DNA of 64,000 nt from Druceiella hillmani (GCA_039881145.1 JAYKKI010000032.1:15193501-15257500), one strand, 5' to 3'. Positions 35,267-47,127 are shown, counted from the stretch's first letter. Numbers and translations are program-made. The notes: generated by a model from the sequence alone, not told the origin.

Positions 35267-35568
35267 ATAATATTATTTGAATATTGAATATATTGGGCGT
35301 TGATTTTGTAGAAATTCATTATTCACAATTATATGAAACTACGTGATGTAGTATTATTTCTACTTTCTTTAAGTTCTTTACCACGACCTAGGTTTCGTTG
35401 TATCAAAACATCTTCAGAAGGGCTATTATCTTTGCTTTGCTAATGGAATCTTTGCTAATCACCTGAAGATGTTGTAATACAACGAAGCCTAGGTTGTGGT
35501 ATAGAAGTTAAAGGAAGTAGAAATAATGCTACATCACGTAGTTTCATTTAATTGTGAATAATATTATT
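35267..35568 (-). mobile_element. PHE-5: palindromic element inserted in the opposite orientation
   Basis: The unique tail lies on the left (about 35278-35325), reading as the reverse complement of the family tail, so this copy is on the minus strand. An 11-bp direct repeat, ataatattatt, flanks it (35267-35277 and 35558-35568). The arm on the right half keeps a complete plus-strand core (35459-35499). The left-half core is partly mutated (tatcaaaaca in place of tattacaaca, and stem I lost). Confidence 0.9.
35459..35499 (+). ncRNA. Hammerhead-like motif (PHE-5)
   Basis: Stem I TCAC/GTGG, core CTGAAGA, stem II GTTGT/ACAAC and GAA are intact. Stem III is GCC-TA-GGT with a G-U closing pair instead of A-U, and the base at the cleavage site is U instead of C. 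Both changes are tolerated in principle by the hammerhead rules, which suggests limited decay. Confidence 0.5.
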
Positions 35569-36550
35569 CAAGACATTCATATTATTAACGTCAAGTATCA
35601 ACGAAAGTGATGTGAAAATCTTGAATTAATAATTGCAATCTTCAATTAATAAAAGCACACAATTAGACAAAAAATTCAATTAGAGACAATTAATATTACA
35701 CGATAGCATACGGCTGTCATCTCCTATTTAATTTTTTTATTTAATGTCGTTATCTTTTAGTGACAGAACCTCTGCAAATATTAATTTTCAAAAAAATCAG
35801 AAATGAAAATAAAAATATTGCCCTTTTTACGCCGCTTGACTGAAAAATAAGATATTTTGCTTTTTTACATATTTATTTTCAACATATGTAATCATATACA
35901 ACAAAATTATCACAATTTAAACAAAATATATTATGTAATTAAGCTAATAAATGATCACAAAAATATAAAACTGTCAAGGAGAATAATTTAAATACAAAAC
36001 TTTTTCGCGGTGGAAACCTATGACGATAAAAATACTGTTCTTGTTTTACGCAGCTTGACTGCATTAAAAGATATTTTGTTTTTTTACATATTTATTCTCA
36101 ATATATGTAATCAAATAAAAGAAAATTGTCACAATCTAAACAAAATTTATTGTATAATTAAGCTAATAAAAAATAAATAATAATAATAATATCAACACTT
36201 TTCGATATGTTTTTCGTTATTTTGGTCGCTTTTCGATATTTTTTTCACGATGAGAATTTAACTGATTATTAACCTAAGAGTTTGTGGAACGCATAAAAAC
36301 CGTCGATAACTGAAGCCCGCCTATCGTTCGGTAACTGTTACTACTGACGCTTCGTACATTATAGAGATCAGCGGAATGAAAATTATATCGATAGTCTATT
36401 GAACAACAAAATAAAAAAAAATTGCTATTTTATTGGCATAAGAAATTAAAAGTTTGATTAGGTTTCTGAGCAATCTAAGTATTAAAAATAGTACCACCTT
36501 TTGGTCCATAAAATTCTAAAATAATTTGCTCAATGTTTTTTGTTTTTAAA
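35569..36550. other. AT-rich stretch containing a two-copy tandem duplication
   Basis: Apart from the duplication at 35810-36175 (listed separately), I see no coding signal. Positions 36280-36400 are more complex but unassigned. Confidence 0.5.
35810..36175 (+). repeat. Two-copy tandem duplication, 219-bp period
   Basis: cgccgcttgactg (35830) and cgcagcttgactg (36049) start matching blocks that share 'tttacatatttatt', 'atatgtaatca' and 'taattaagctaataaa' in order. The copies are clearly diverged. Confidence 0.85.
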
Positions 36551-36559
36551 TCCTCCCCT

Positions 36560-36990
36560 CCTCGAGCCGTGTTCCTCATTCCTGAGGACCCGAAGCCAAT
36601 TGTGTACGCACGATATATCTCTATTTGTTCCGGTCCTTAGCGGGTGGAGTGCTTCATGCAAGTTTGTGCCCAACTCCTAACGTGTTTGGTCAACCCATCT
36701 AGCTGGGCTCCGCCCCCTTGGTAATCTTACCTTGCCGGTAATCATCAGCTACTCCAGGTTATGTCCATTGACCGTGCGATGTGTCCAAAGAAATCCAGCG
36801 TAAAGACCAGGCTTTCCACTATCGCAAGCAGATAGTGGAAAGCCTGGTCTTGATGTGAAGTCCCCGAAAAATGAACTTGTTTGTACGGAACGCAGTCTAT
36901 GGAATCTGAAGCATCTTCCAACACCACATCTCGATAGTGCCAATGCGGTCATGTTCGGCCTTTTTTATCGTTCATGTTTCAGAGCCATAA
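36560..36990 (-). pseudogene. LINE remnant: reverse transcriptase C-terminal tail, with an internal inverted duplication
   Basis: On the minus strand the order is IEMWCWKMLQIP, stop, TAFRTNKFIF, then GLHIKTRLSTI, then FFGHIARSMD, then GKVRLPRGRSPARWVDQ, then NLHEALHPLRTGT. This matches the RTE-like LINE tail closely (family: EMWCWRRMLRI.WT..RTN, FGH..R, RGRSP.RW.DQIK). The expected Trp after the IP is a stop. Between STI and FFGH lies a perfect 21-bp inverted copy of the preceding codons (36803-36851). The 5' portion is missing. Confidence 0.85.
36803..36851. repeat. Perfect palindrome inside the LINE remnant (21-bp arms, 7-nt spacer)
   Basis: 36803-36823 and 36831-36851 are exact reverse complements; the spacer is gcaagca. 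One arm corresponds to the LINE codons for KTRLSTI. The other has no place in the protein, so it is a copied-back segment. Confidence 0.95.
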
Positions 36991-37494
36991 CTAAAGATGG
37001 AGAACACCAAAAAAAGGTTTCTTTATAAATGGAGTACCAAAAAAATAAATATAGGAGAGAAAGCAATTTTAGTTGAAAGTTCCAAGAAAGCCATTAACTT
37101 GTGAAGAAAAAAAATTATTTTAATTTTCAAAGTAAACCGCTTACATGGATAGAATTTTCACATACTTGCAAACTAAATGAGTCAAAGTTGAATAGCAACA
37201 TTTCGCTTAATAATTGTTAGAATGTATTTGCTAAATTTTTAGGTGAAAATTTTAAATATGAATTATACTCATATTATTAAAAATGTATAATTAGGAATCA
37301 CGTGTTAAGGCGGAATTTAAAAAACCAGTTGAGAGCGTGTCGGACATTACAGAAATTAGGATTCCTTACTTAACATAATATTGAATTATACATATTTTAG
37401 AAATTCTTTTGTCATCCTCATACGTACCCATAAATATCTATGACAGCTAAATAAATATTCTAATATACCGAAGTTTTTACGGCTTTAGAAATCA
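36991..37494. other. AT-rich stretch, nothing recognised
   Basis: No feature supported. Confidence 0.5.
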
Positions 37495-38185
37495 ATTCAA
37501 GTCCAAGCAATTTCTATTAGGACTAAATTAGGCATGCATAAAACTTTAATCAGGCCTATACTTCTGTACGGAAGTAAATGCTGGACCCTCAATAAAGCAG
37601 AGGAAAAAAACTACTCATTTTCAAAAGAAACATTTTGAGAAGGATTTTTGGACCTATTCAACAGAACATGTCGAGAGTCATCACCATGGTATGTTGGGTT
37701 GAGCGCATGACCGCGCACCGCGAGGACCCGAGTTCGATTCCCGGCCGCTCATTGAAACGGGACTGGTAGAAGTCCAACCTTTCGAGGCTCTGGCGACCAT
37801 TTTTCCATATGAGATATTCTTCATCTCATGTGGACACGACAACAACAACAACAACTCGAGAACTCTTTACAACTATGAAATTTACAGAAAATATGACAAA
37901 TACGACGGAACCGATATTGTGAGAACCATAAAAGCATCACGTACTAGGTAGTTTGGCCATCTTTACAGATATGCTGATATTTTTCCTACCAAAAAAGTGA
38001 CTTTTTTGAAGATTAAGGGGACTAGGCAAAAAGGACGACCACCAACACGGTGGCTAGATGACACTGAAAAGGATCTCCAACTAATGGGAGTCAACCGGTG
38101 GAGGGCCATCGCGTCAGACAGGGTCAGGTCGAGGAGGATCAGCGAGTCAGCCCTGGTGTGCAGAGGGCAGTCGTGCTTTTGATGA
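37495..38185 (+). pseudogene. LINE remnant (different lineage), split by a SINE
   Basis: Before the SINE: HKTLIRPILLYGSKCWTLNK, then RRIFGPIQQN (family: ..LIRPv.LYGsETW.l...e..l..fERkiLR.i.GP). After it: NYEIYRKYDKYDGTDIVRTI, then FGHLYRY, then GTRQKGRPPTRWLDDTEKDL, ending MGVNRWRAIASDR. These are the landmarks of a reverse transcriptase tail whose wording (GP, DIV..IK..R..W.GH, GRP..RW.DDV..DL) differs from the other remnants here. A few stops remain (one in place of Trp before FGH), but the last 61 codons are open. This makes it the best-preserved LINE piece in the window. Confidence 0.85.
37677..37855 (+). mobile_element. tRNA-derived SINE inserted into the LINE remnant
   Basis: The head 'accatggtatgttgggttga' is followed by the B box gagttcgattccc at 37730-37742. 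The body 'tttcgaggctctggcgacca' and 'tccatatgagatattcttca' is shared with 18102-18256. The tail is (AAC)n. The flanking word tcgaga occurs at 37671-37676 and 37856-37861 as a likely short target-site duplication. It interrupts the LINE between RRIFGPIQQN and NYEIYRKYD, so it inserted after the LINE was in place. Confidence 0.85.
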
Positions 38186-38817
38186 TGATGAATATACCGA
38201 CACTTAAACCTGTTATTGCGACTCGTCTTGTATATTCTTTTTAATGAATATTTAATAACTTATTCCAATAATTGACACTAATTTAAGTTAGGCACATTAG
38301 CAAAACATAATTTCAAGATTTTTCCAGATTTTTACATTGTCTTGTTGGAATTGAAGTAGGTGGGAATACATTACAAATGACTTCCAAATTTAATATTTCG
38401 TAAACAGAGCTGAAAACGGAAGACGGAACATAAAGGTCAAATACTTTTCTAACCCGACTTAGGGCTAAAAATGTTTCATTATTTGTAATTAGAGATGGTG
38501 CTTTAAAAAAGAGGAAAAACCATTTTTGCTACATGTTAATTGAGATCTTAATATGAGGCATGTACTTACAAAAATCAATATACGTAGGTCTAAATAGCTT
38601 ACATTATAGGCTGATGTAATGAGAAATTTTATTGTATTGTGAAGTTGATAACAAAAACGTAAAATATTTAATTCAATTTTTCTGTACATCATGCTACGGT
38701 TATTGCTCCAAATAAGCAGGAGGTCATTCAATCTCTTCCGTATCTTCTTTATTTCATACCTTTTAATATTAACGTTTAATGTCGACATTCCAAAAGATGC
38801 TTGCAAAACGTATTTCG
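38186..38817. other. AT-rich stretch, nothing recognised
   Basis: The 105-codon minus frame 38489-38806 is rich in Ile, Leu and Arg and shows no recognisable domain. I do not support it as a gene. Confidence 0.5.
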
Positions 38818-39275
38818 CGAAATTTTAAATAGGGAGCAGTATGGTAATTTAAAGACAATAATGGAAATTAGTTCTAAATTAGGCAATGTTTTTATTCAAC
38901 ATGCCAGAAAAATTAGTGCAGCGGCGATACGCGCTTATAAACTCCTATGCTTCGAGTACCATTGTACATTTTATATTATATTAATGGTCAAATATTACAT
39001 AAACTTGTACCAAAGCTATCACGAAATTCTAGGTAGAGAGCAGTGTGCTAATTTAACGGCATTGATGGAAATTAGTTCTAATTTAGGAAAATATTTTATT
39101 CAAAATGCCAGAAAAACTAGTGGAGCGACGGTACGCATTTATAAAATGTCCTCCTATGCTTTCTGTACCATTGTAAATTTAATATTATATTAAATGTAAA
39201 ATATTAAATAGTGGAGCCATGGTACGCATTTATAAAGTGAACTTGTTTGCTTCCTGTACCATTGTAAATTTTAGA
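38818..39275 (+). repeat. Tandem repeat, 204-bp period, 2 copies plus a partial third
   Basis: cgaaattnta begins copies at 38818 and 39022. A shortened third copy (gtggagc...gtaccattgtaaattt) is at about 39210-39275. Since 204 is divisible by three, a 130-codon frame (38801-39193) reads through both copies with the word MEISS.LG..FIQ.ARK repeated. The differences between copies mostly change amino acids, which argues against selection on a protein. Confidence 0.8.
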
Positions 39276-40371
39276 CCACTGCACGTTTTTTGCTGTCTTA
39301 AAGGTATATATATTTCATAGTATAGTGTTGGCACTACGATGTTTAATCATTACATTTGCAGGATGCATAATCATGACATGATGCATTAACATTGAAATAG
39401 AGTATCTCGGGAATTTGATAAGATACGAAAAAATGTATTAATTAAAAGTGTCTCATTTTTTACTCAACAACCTATGGAAGACGGCTTGCCTGAACCTGTA
39501 TACTTATTTGAAAATATTAGTTTGTTTCTTAGACTATACTTTAATAAAATTATTTTTGTAATATAGTACCGAAAGAAAATTTCAAAGCTTTATTTACCTT
39601 ATAACATGCACAGTGATTCTATTAAGCAGCAATTTTTCGCCTAGAACTTCACCCGTATGAACTTCCAGATTGCGCTTCATTCGAACCAGCCAACCTTTTC
39701 AATAAAGCCAATACCATAGCCATTATCATAATAGTTATCTGTTTATTTTCATTTTAAACTTATGTACCTCAAAAAAAACCGGTAAGAAAATTGCTAAAAT
39801 TTCACGCTTACCCAGCTGATCTGCATGAAATTGCCGTATAGCATAGCTGTTTTTATTATAAAACTGCACGTGTAGCTTTTTTACTCCGAAATAGAATTTT
39901 TTTCTGATAATTCTAAAAATCACCCCGGTAAGGATGTGAGTGTGAAAATATGAGTGGAAAATATCACCTCAAACTTAGAGAAATTTGTATTAATTTGAGA
40001 AATATTTTCCAGCAATTAAACCACCATTATTTATCCTTTTCCGCACAAACGAAGACACAGGTCACAACTAGTAAGTAACATTGCAATGCTTTTAATTTAA
40101 TTTTTTTATCTTTATATTAACTAAACTCATTAACGTTTTGAAACATTTTCAAATTATCCGCTAAAGATAAAATTCGCGAAATATAATTCATACAAAAATC
40201 TTTTTAAAATTTGGAAGCAACGATAAGTTTTTGGAGAAATATTTAAAAATTATAAGCAACAATGTTCTTAAGTTAAATAATTATTATTTTAATGTTCAAT
40301 TTCATTAATTAGTGAATTAAATGTCGTGTACCTCCAATGTGTAAGAAGGAGCATGATAGTAAGTTTAATGT
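39276..40371. other. AT-rich stretch without a recognisable gene
   Basis: No feature supported apart from ordinary A+T-rich sequence. The minus frame 39735-39923 has no recognisable motif. Confidence 0.5.
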
Positions 40372-40945
40372 GAAAAACCTCTCAAGCACGAGTGGAACTC
40401 GCACTACGAGGCATTTATAAACATTTAATGGTACATAATATACACATTTAGGCATTTATAAACATTTAATGGTACATAATTTCGCTATTAAACTATTTAC
40501 AAAATTTTAATTTTTTTTAGAATTGAGATATATTGCCACATCATCTTTCACACGCCACATCACTACATTTTTCACAGGCCCGTGTTTAAAAAAATATTTT
40601 GTTACATGATATAACGACAAATTAACAATTTTCTGATTTTTTCCTTCACTTGTGCTGTGAGACCTTGGTTCTTCCCAAATTTCATGATTCTAGGCCAACG
40701 GGAAGTACCCTATAGGTTTTTATTTGCTTGCGAGCGTCAAAATATGGGATATAAATGGCCGTATTTTTTGATTGCATTGACGTGGACGCTTGATTTTTTT
40801 ACAGCTCCAAGATTTAATTATTTGATATTAATTTGATACCTCCACGCGTTTCTAAGAAAATGGGTCTTGACAGACAAACTGACAACGAAGGGATCCTATA
40901 AGGATTCCTTTTTTTTCTTTCAAGGTAGGAAACTCTAAAAAGACT
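40372..40945 (+). repeat. Dispersed repeat R1, longest copy
   Basis: It shares landmarks with 1-432 and 57117-57580: 'tcaagcacgagtggaactcg' at the left, 'accctataggtttttattt', 'aaatggccgtattttttga', 'ttctaagaaaatgggtct', then 'gacagacaaactgacaac', 'gggatcctataaggattcc' and a terminal 'ggaaactctaaaaa'. The left part contains a local direct duplication of 'ggcatttataaacatttaat' (40411 and 40453). A microsatellite follows almost at once. Confidence 0.7.
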
Positions 40946-40958
40946 GGTACTTTATAAA

Positions 40959-40969
40959 CACACACACAC

Positions 40970-41030
<61 letters not shown>

Positions 41031-41031
41031 T
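40959..41031. repeat. (CA)n(TA)n compound microsatellite
   Basis: Six CA units run into a long TA tract with one 'aa' interruption. It lies just beyond the 3' end of repeat R1 copy 2. Confidence 0.95.
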
Positions 41032-42020
41032 AAACATTTTTATGCCATCGTAAAAACATTGTATTTTTCGTTTGTGGTTTGCAGAGCTCTTAACAATTTT
41101 CAGTTCTATTTATTTTATAGATGGCAATTTTTTTCCAAAACACGTATCTTAGAAAAAATCGTCTTCAAATGATTTAAATAATAATGACCAAGGTTTCTGC
41201 ACATGTAGGCGCAGCTTTCTGTACCCACATTAATTAAAATCACACTCAATTCTATACGATAAATAAATATTTTTTATTTAAATAACATGATCCGTGTACG
41301 AAATAATTTTTTCATACTTTATTAAAATAATATATCTGACTGCGGCTATTAAAAATTTATCTTTCTTTTTGATTATAACATACAAGCTTGCATTATTGAA
41401 TTATTGTAATGTTCACAAGGAATTTCAGATGCTAGGTATTAAGATAATCTAATAACATGATCGATCTAATAAGTTATTAAAATAATCTAATAACAAAATC
41501 GATCTGAAAACGGTAATTTTGACCATCTGCCACGTTATTAATTTTTGTACGAAATTATTTCCAAAAATACTGTTGCCGCTATTTGTAAGGATTTTTCCAA
41601 CAATGTACTCGTATTATACGCCTAAGGTTATACATTTTTCCTATACCGTACTCCGCCTAAGCCTAAGTTTATACATTTTTCCTATACCGTCCTAGGGGCG
41701 CTCATTTATAAATGAGGAAATAAAATTATATTTAATTTTAAATACGATATCAGATTTGGGGTCTAAAGATTACGTAATGTGTGAAAGATTTATATTTGTT
41801 CCCATATATCATGGTCCTCCGTTTAGAAAGTGGAGGACCACGATAGATGGGAAGTTAAACAGGCGGAATTGTTTCAACAATAGGGATCCGTTTGGTCTTT
41901 AGATTAAGAAATAGGGGTATTAAACATTTCAGTAAAGAGTAAAGTGAACACGAACTTATTAGTACTTCAAGCAAAAACTAAATTTTAACTTCAAATGCTG
42001 ACTATTTGGTATATATACCC
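41032..42020. other. AT-rich stretch with a direct repeat and an imperfect hairpin
   Basis: 'tatacatttttcctataccg' occurs at 41630 and 41670. The hairpin at 41801-41851 is listed separately. No gene is recognised. Confidence 0.55.
41801..41851. repeat. Near-perfect hairpin (20-bp arms, 11-nt loop)
   Basis: cccatatatcatggtcctcc (41801-41820) pairs with ggaggaccacgatagatggg (41832-41851) with three mismatches. The loop is gtttagaaagt. Confidence 0.8.
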
Positions 42021-42306
42021 GCATAAAACAGAGAATTACTACTAATATGTCGATACACCACGTAAAATAAAGAATTGCTACTAATATGTCGGTACTCCAC
42101 ATAAACCAGAGAATCACTACTAATATGTCGATACTCCACATAAAACAGAGAATCACTACTAATATGTCGATACTCCACATAAAACAGAGAATCACTACTA
42201 ATATGTCGATACTCCACATAAAACAGAGAATCACTACTAATATGTCGATACTCCACATAAAAAAGAGAATCACTACTAATATGGCGATAATAAAACAGAG
42301 AATTGA
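42021..42306 (+). repeat. Minisatellite, 39-bp unit, about 7 copies
   Basis: ctaatatg recurs at 42042, 42081 and onward every 39 bp to about 42276. The unit contains cgatactccacataaaacag and agaatcactactaatatgt. The middle copies are identical and the edges diverged. Since 39 is divisible by three, frames stay open on both strands (42086-42331 plus; 41959-42312 and 42002-42256 minus). I do not accept them as genes. Confidence 0.95.
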
Positions 42307-43679
42307 AACCATATCGATTACTTTATTTTAATCGATTACTGAAATTGCCATACGAATAAGTTTGAATACCAACTTATGAAATATAACTTTATTGTTGAAA
42401 ATTTTTTCACCTTCACCAGTAAAAATTCATTATAAATTATGACCATTATTTCATTTACAGTAAACCCACATCGTTAACTTCAATTAACTGTAGTTATTTT
42501 GATAGTTTTGAATATAATTGCGTATGTAAACAAATGGTTTAAGGAGCATAGTGACTGCGAAGATTTCTGTAATTGTTCTTAGTAAGAAAAACATTCAAAA
42601 TAAACTTTAAAATCTACAACCAAAAGTTTTCTAAATTATTCGCCATGATTTGATAAAAAGTTAATGATTCCACGAGGAATTTCGATGTTTTCTAAATGTC
42701 TCCAATAAAATCTAAAACTAGCAAGATTATATGAGCATCATGTGTTTATAATGTTATTAGTTCAGATTTGGGTTTTTTTAAGAGTATCCAAAATACGTTA
42801 ATTAAAAAATTACGTTAACTAAAAAATACTTTAAAAATATTAGACTCGCAGGTAATAAAACTCGCCATTTCAAGTCATTAATATTATCTCATTTTACAAT
42901 TAAAGAGGATAATTCTATTTCTTCCTTTCGTTCCAAGAAATTGTTTTCCTAACGCACTTAGAGAGAATGTAAATAAATATACTAGATAACTTGACCTAGG
43001 ATCTTTTTCTATAAAACTTTTAAAATTTTCTGTATATAATTCAGGGAGATTTCCTTAAACCTAAGCGCGTGTTAGATCTTGACAGTGCAATCGTATGACC
43101 ATTACGCATCGTATGATTATTTAGATGAAGCGTTTCAGTTCACTTTCAGTGCCCTTCTAATTGAAGGCCTCTTTGAAAAACTTGCCGATTTCAAATATAA
43201 AAGTTATGTTAATATTTCTCATCAAGAAACTACTAAAAACTTAAGGTTATTTTGATATTAACTCTTTTTTAAATTAATATTAGTATCTAAAAAGAAATAG
43301 CCCAGTTTTTCATTTTTATGTTTTTGATGGGATTGAGATGAACAATTGTTTGTTTAATCTTTGTAGAAAATGCTGTGCTGTGTCATAGGAGAATATATCT
43401 TTATCCATCCCCGTATTTGTATTGCGTGCAGTATTGCTCAAGTTTCACTCTAAACTCCTACTAAAAAACTAAATCTAATACTCTAAGTTTCCTTCTTAAA
43501 ATTTTCACGTATCATTTGTTTTTTTTTCCCAAAATTTAGTTGGTAACTGACTAGAAGTTCCGGGCATATAAATCGGATCAACTTACATTCAATTTAAAAT
43601 AGCGGTGCTCAAATCTTCAGCACAAAATCTTAAGCTTTGTTTAGACCAGGTAGTAATTAAATGGAGTATTGCAATGTTT
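42307..43679. other. AT-rich stretch without a recognisable gene
   Basis: Nothing supported. The phrase atcgattact is repeated at 42314 and 42332. Confidence 0.55.
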
Positions 43680-43800
43680 AGTCGAATGCGCGTTTCAGGA
43701 GTCGCGCAGAATGGTGAAATCGTTACACAACGCGCCGCGAGGAAGCGACGCGCGCGCACCGCCCGTGACAGCCTTCAGCGGCCGACAAGTCTTGATACTT
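43680..43800. other. Small CpG-dense patch
   Basis: About 100 bp with many CpGs (for example acgcgcgcgcaccgcccg near 43750) in AT-rich DNA. It lies inside a 93-codon plus frame (43605-43886) with an Arg-rich middle and no recognisable family. It may be an unmethylated island or a relic of a GC-rich element. Confidence 0.3.
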
Positions 43801-45619
43801 TAGGAATCTTGCCAACCTTGTATTTTTTTAGACTTTTTATACATCCTTTAATTTATTCTTATGTGATAAAAGAGATTTATGTGTAAATAATGACAAATAT
43901 ATTATTTAATTAATTTGAATATATTTATTTTATTTAAATAAATTTATCTCTTATTCAAATATAATACTTCTGATAAAAAATTATGAACAGCAATAGATTC
44001 TTCTAATCTATTCTACAATTAAATTTTTTTTGTGGTCAGTCTTCGATTTGATTAATTATCGTACTGTATAATCTTATTTTTTACGACCTAACTCGCTATT
44101 CAATGGCTTATCGATTATAAATAATCTAGTAAATCACAGGTCGCCTTTGATAGAACGATATGAATGTATGAATTTAAATACAAGTTGTAACATTAAAATT
44201 GCACAGATTTTGTGATGGTTACGACAAGCTGTTACAATCTGTTGACAATCTCGCTATTTCGTCATCCCAAAACGAGTTATTCACTTCTAGAATATTGTTT
44301 AAAGGTCAACCCGTTAATAAAAAATAGTTAATTAATGTTAACTTTTAATTGCCATATTTTCTTTGATAATTTTGGTTCATATAATTATTTGCGTTACCAA
44401 ATTCTTGTCATAACTATTTTTAATACTTCCATTATCTCTCTTAAATTATTTCTATTATTTTGTAAATTGTATTTTATTCGACATGCGTAAAAGTTATTTT
44501 TTTATAATTTTGTGTTCCTGTATTTTCTTTATGGTTATTATGTATATTATTATTAATTTTGTTTCATATTATTCAATTATTGTGACGTAAATTTTTAATC
44601 TCCCTTTATTCTTTTTGGTAAATTGTCACTATCATTTTGTATGACAATGTTATTAAAATGGTTTTTGTTATTCAAATGGTTTGTTATTAAAATGTTTTTT
44701 TCAATCTTTATACGTATCGAGACTCAACGTAGATTAGTACCTGGATGTGAGAATGTAAGGATATAAGTCTGCTTAGTATAAAACTTATACATGGTTATGA
44801 CATTATGGCTTATTTTTCCCGATAGGAAGTAAATAATTATGCGGGTTAATATGCTTTTTAAATACACTAAATGTCAAGTTTCTACCTGAACGTGTTTTTG
44901 AGGAAAACAAATATTATATATAGACAGAACAATGGATATACGAGTAATCTTATACTGATTTTCTTTTTCTTTTGATATTCTCAAACTCCAGAAATTAAAT
45001 CAATTGTACTTTTATTTAACTATTATATATCCTAAAACTGTACAATAAGCATTTACATGTTTTAATAGCGAATTAATATACGATATTGATTATTTTTTAA
45101 TAAAAGATATTTATTATGTTCTATATTATTCAGGCTATTCGTATTTGGTAGTTACTATAATCATTGTTCACAAAAATAGTTTTATTTTATTTCTTAACTT
45201 TTTATATAATATTGATTATAAGCATATTTCTTTTAATAACATAGAAGTTACTAAATATTTAAAAAAGTGAAAGTGTTAACAAAAGTCAAAACGTGAACGT
45301 AGATTCTAACCTGAACTCAGTCTAAAATTGTTTGTCAGCTTAGTTTAAAATTGAATTTTATTCCAAAATAGCAGTCCAAGTCTTTAGATGCAATTTTTAT
45401 CGAATTCGAAGCAAGATTAAGTCAAGACTGGTTGCTCATATAAAACGATTTTGACTTAAAACGACAAAATAAAAATGGTCATTTCTACCTAACTGCTTTT
45501 ACGTATTAGGCTATCATATTTTACGATTTATTTTTAAGGTAATGCTCACCATCAAGGCTAAATAGACTTTATATGATATCACTACATAAAGAAAAAAAAA
45601 GTTGAAGTAATCAATTATC
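43801..45619. other. AT-rich stretch without a recognisable gene
   Basis: Strongly A+T-rich, with no coding frame and no supported repeat. Confidence 0.55.
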
Positions 45620-45800
45620 AAGACCTCTCACTCGCAGCGGTCACGCGCTGAAAGCGTCCGCCGCTTGCGCAAGCGACCGGCGTCCTCCGTCGGCAGGAAG
45701 CGCCGAGGCTGTTTTTCACAAGCGACGCGACGCGTCACGCTCCGCGTGCGGCGCCGCCGTCGTACGTCGCATGAAGGCTGACTGCCTGCGCATCTAATCA
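45620..45800. other. CpG-dense patch
   Basis: About 170 bp of high G+C with many CpGs, including the self-complementary cgcttgcgcaagcg (45661-45674). The minus frame 45628-45864 is Arg-rich and unrecognised. The downstream words gtaaggtaatcaaacaaatt (45810-45829) recur in slightly altered form at 47976-47995, hinting at a shared repeat tail. Confidence 0.35.
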
Positions 45801-47127
45801 AATATGCTGTAAGGTAATCAAACAAATTATTGTTAATATATGTAAACTGTCCGCATATGTGCATACGATTTAATGATGGAGAATATCATTTGAAAGTATT
45901 TACTTAAAGTGTTATGATTTACGTACGTTTACAAAATTATTTAAATTAACGCTGTATCCATTATGGAAAGTAATCTAAACTATATAATAGTTATAATCGG
46001 TTGCTCAATATTCCATTGTGCCTTGACCTTATTATGAATATGCTATTCTCATAGCCTTAGTAGCAACATCGTTCCATCTTCCCTTTAATTTTTCTCTCAA
46101 ATTTTTGCCAAATGGGAAGGATCCAAAGATTTTTGAGTCCTTATATTTCATTCGTATCGGATACCCAGCCCTTTTCGCGTAATTTATTATTGTATATTTT
46201 ATAAATGTTTTTTTCTAAAAATCGCAACTTTTACATTATAAACCGTCTCGGGGTGAATCAGACGTTTACTAAATTTATGTTTTGTTGGATGCATATGTCA
46301 ATACATATTTAAGGCGTACTTTGTAAAAACCAGTTTTCTTTCATCAAAGTTTTTCAGCCAAAAAAATAGAAATTTGCACACGTAACTCGGTTTCTTATTC
46401 CATTGTTTACCTGATAAATTTAGAAATGAGTAGAACTAATTATGTAATCAAACTTGTAATTTACCGCTTCAAAATAAGTGGAATAACTATTTCTACTACG
46501 ACGATGTATATATAAATTTTGTTAATTATACGAGAGTCGTATGAAGAGTATATTTTTGGAAATGTTATCACCTTCTCATCCTGTCTAAAAGTCACTTAGA
46601 CTTATTTCGTTTTCTTATGTATCACACAAATCTCAAAAATAAATTTCATTTTCTTATGGATATGGCATCGGTTTTGACAATGTTATGCATTTTTTCAACA
46701 TTGTTTCACCTAATCAATTCATTAGAAAATGTATTCATTAGAAATAATTCATTAGAAATGTTTACCATTCTAAAAGAATGGTAAACATTTCTAACAAACA
46801 TTCATAACATACTTCCTCATTTGTTACCAATACGATTCATTTGCTATCAACGTTGCTAGAATAGCGAGACACACAACATCATTTTTTTACTTTTAAGTAA
46901 TCTTCATAATACAAATCATACTTACGAGCAGAGACTGCACATAAAATAGTTATGAAATATATTTTAAAACTAAATAAATATTTTAACACGAGTAACCTAT
47001 ACGATAAGGGAAGAAAATCCACAAAGCCGGAGCTTCGCTCGAGCACAGAGAGTTCTCCTCTTAAATCATCAGTAAAATGAACTTTCTAGACCAATAAATA
47101 TTTAACGCTATACCTAATACAAATTAT
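45801..47127. other. AT-rich stretch containing one perfect hairpin
   Basis: Apart from the hairpin at 46754-46792, and short direct copies of 'attcattagaaa' just before it (46719-46758), I see nothing. Confidence 0.5.
46754..46792. repeat. Perfect palindrome (18-bp arms, 3-nt spacer)
   Basis: agaaatgtttaccattct (46754-46771), aaa, then the exact reverse complement (46775-46792). It follows directly on a small tandem repeat of attcattagaaa. Confidence 0.9.

Noticed and set aside
38489..38806. 105-codon minus frame
   Set aside because: Composition-driven, no motif, and adjacent to a tandem repeat.
41959..42331. Open frames on both strands in the 39-bp array
   Set aside because: Same effect of a period divisible by three. 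Simultaneous openness on both strands argues for a non-coding repeat.
43605..43886. Arg-rich 93-codon frame
   Set aside because: The arginine content comes from CpG-dense DNA. No family resemblance or splice context.
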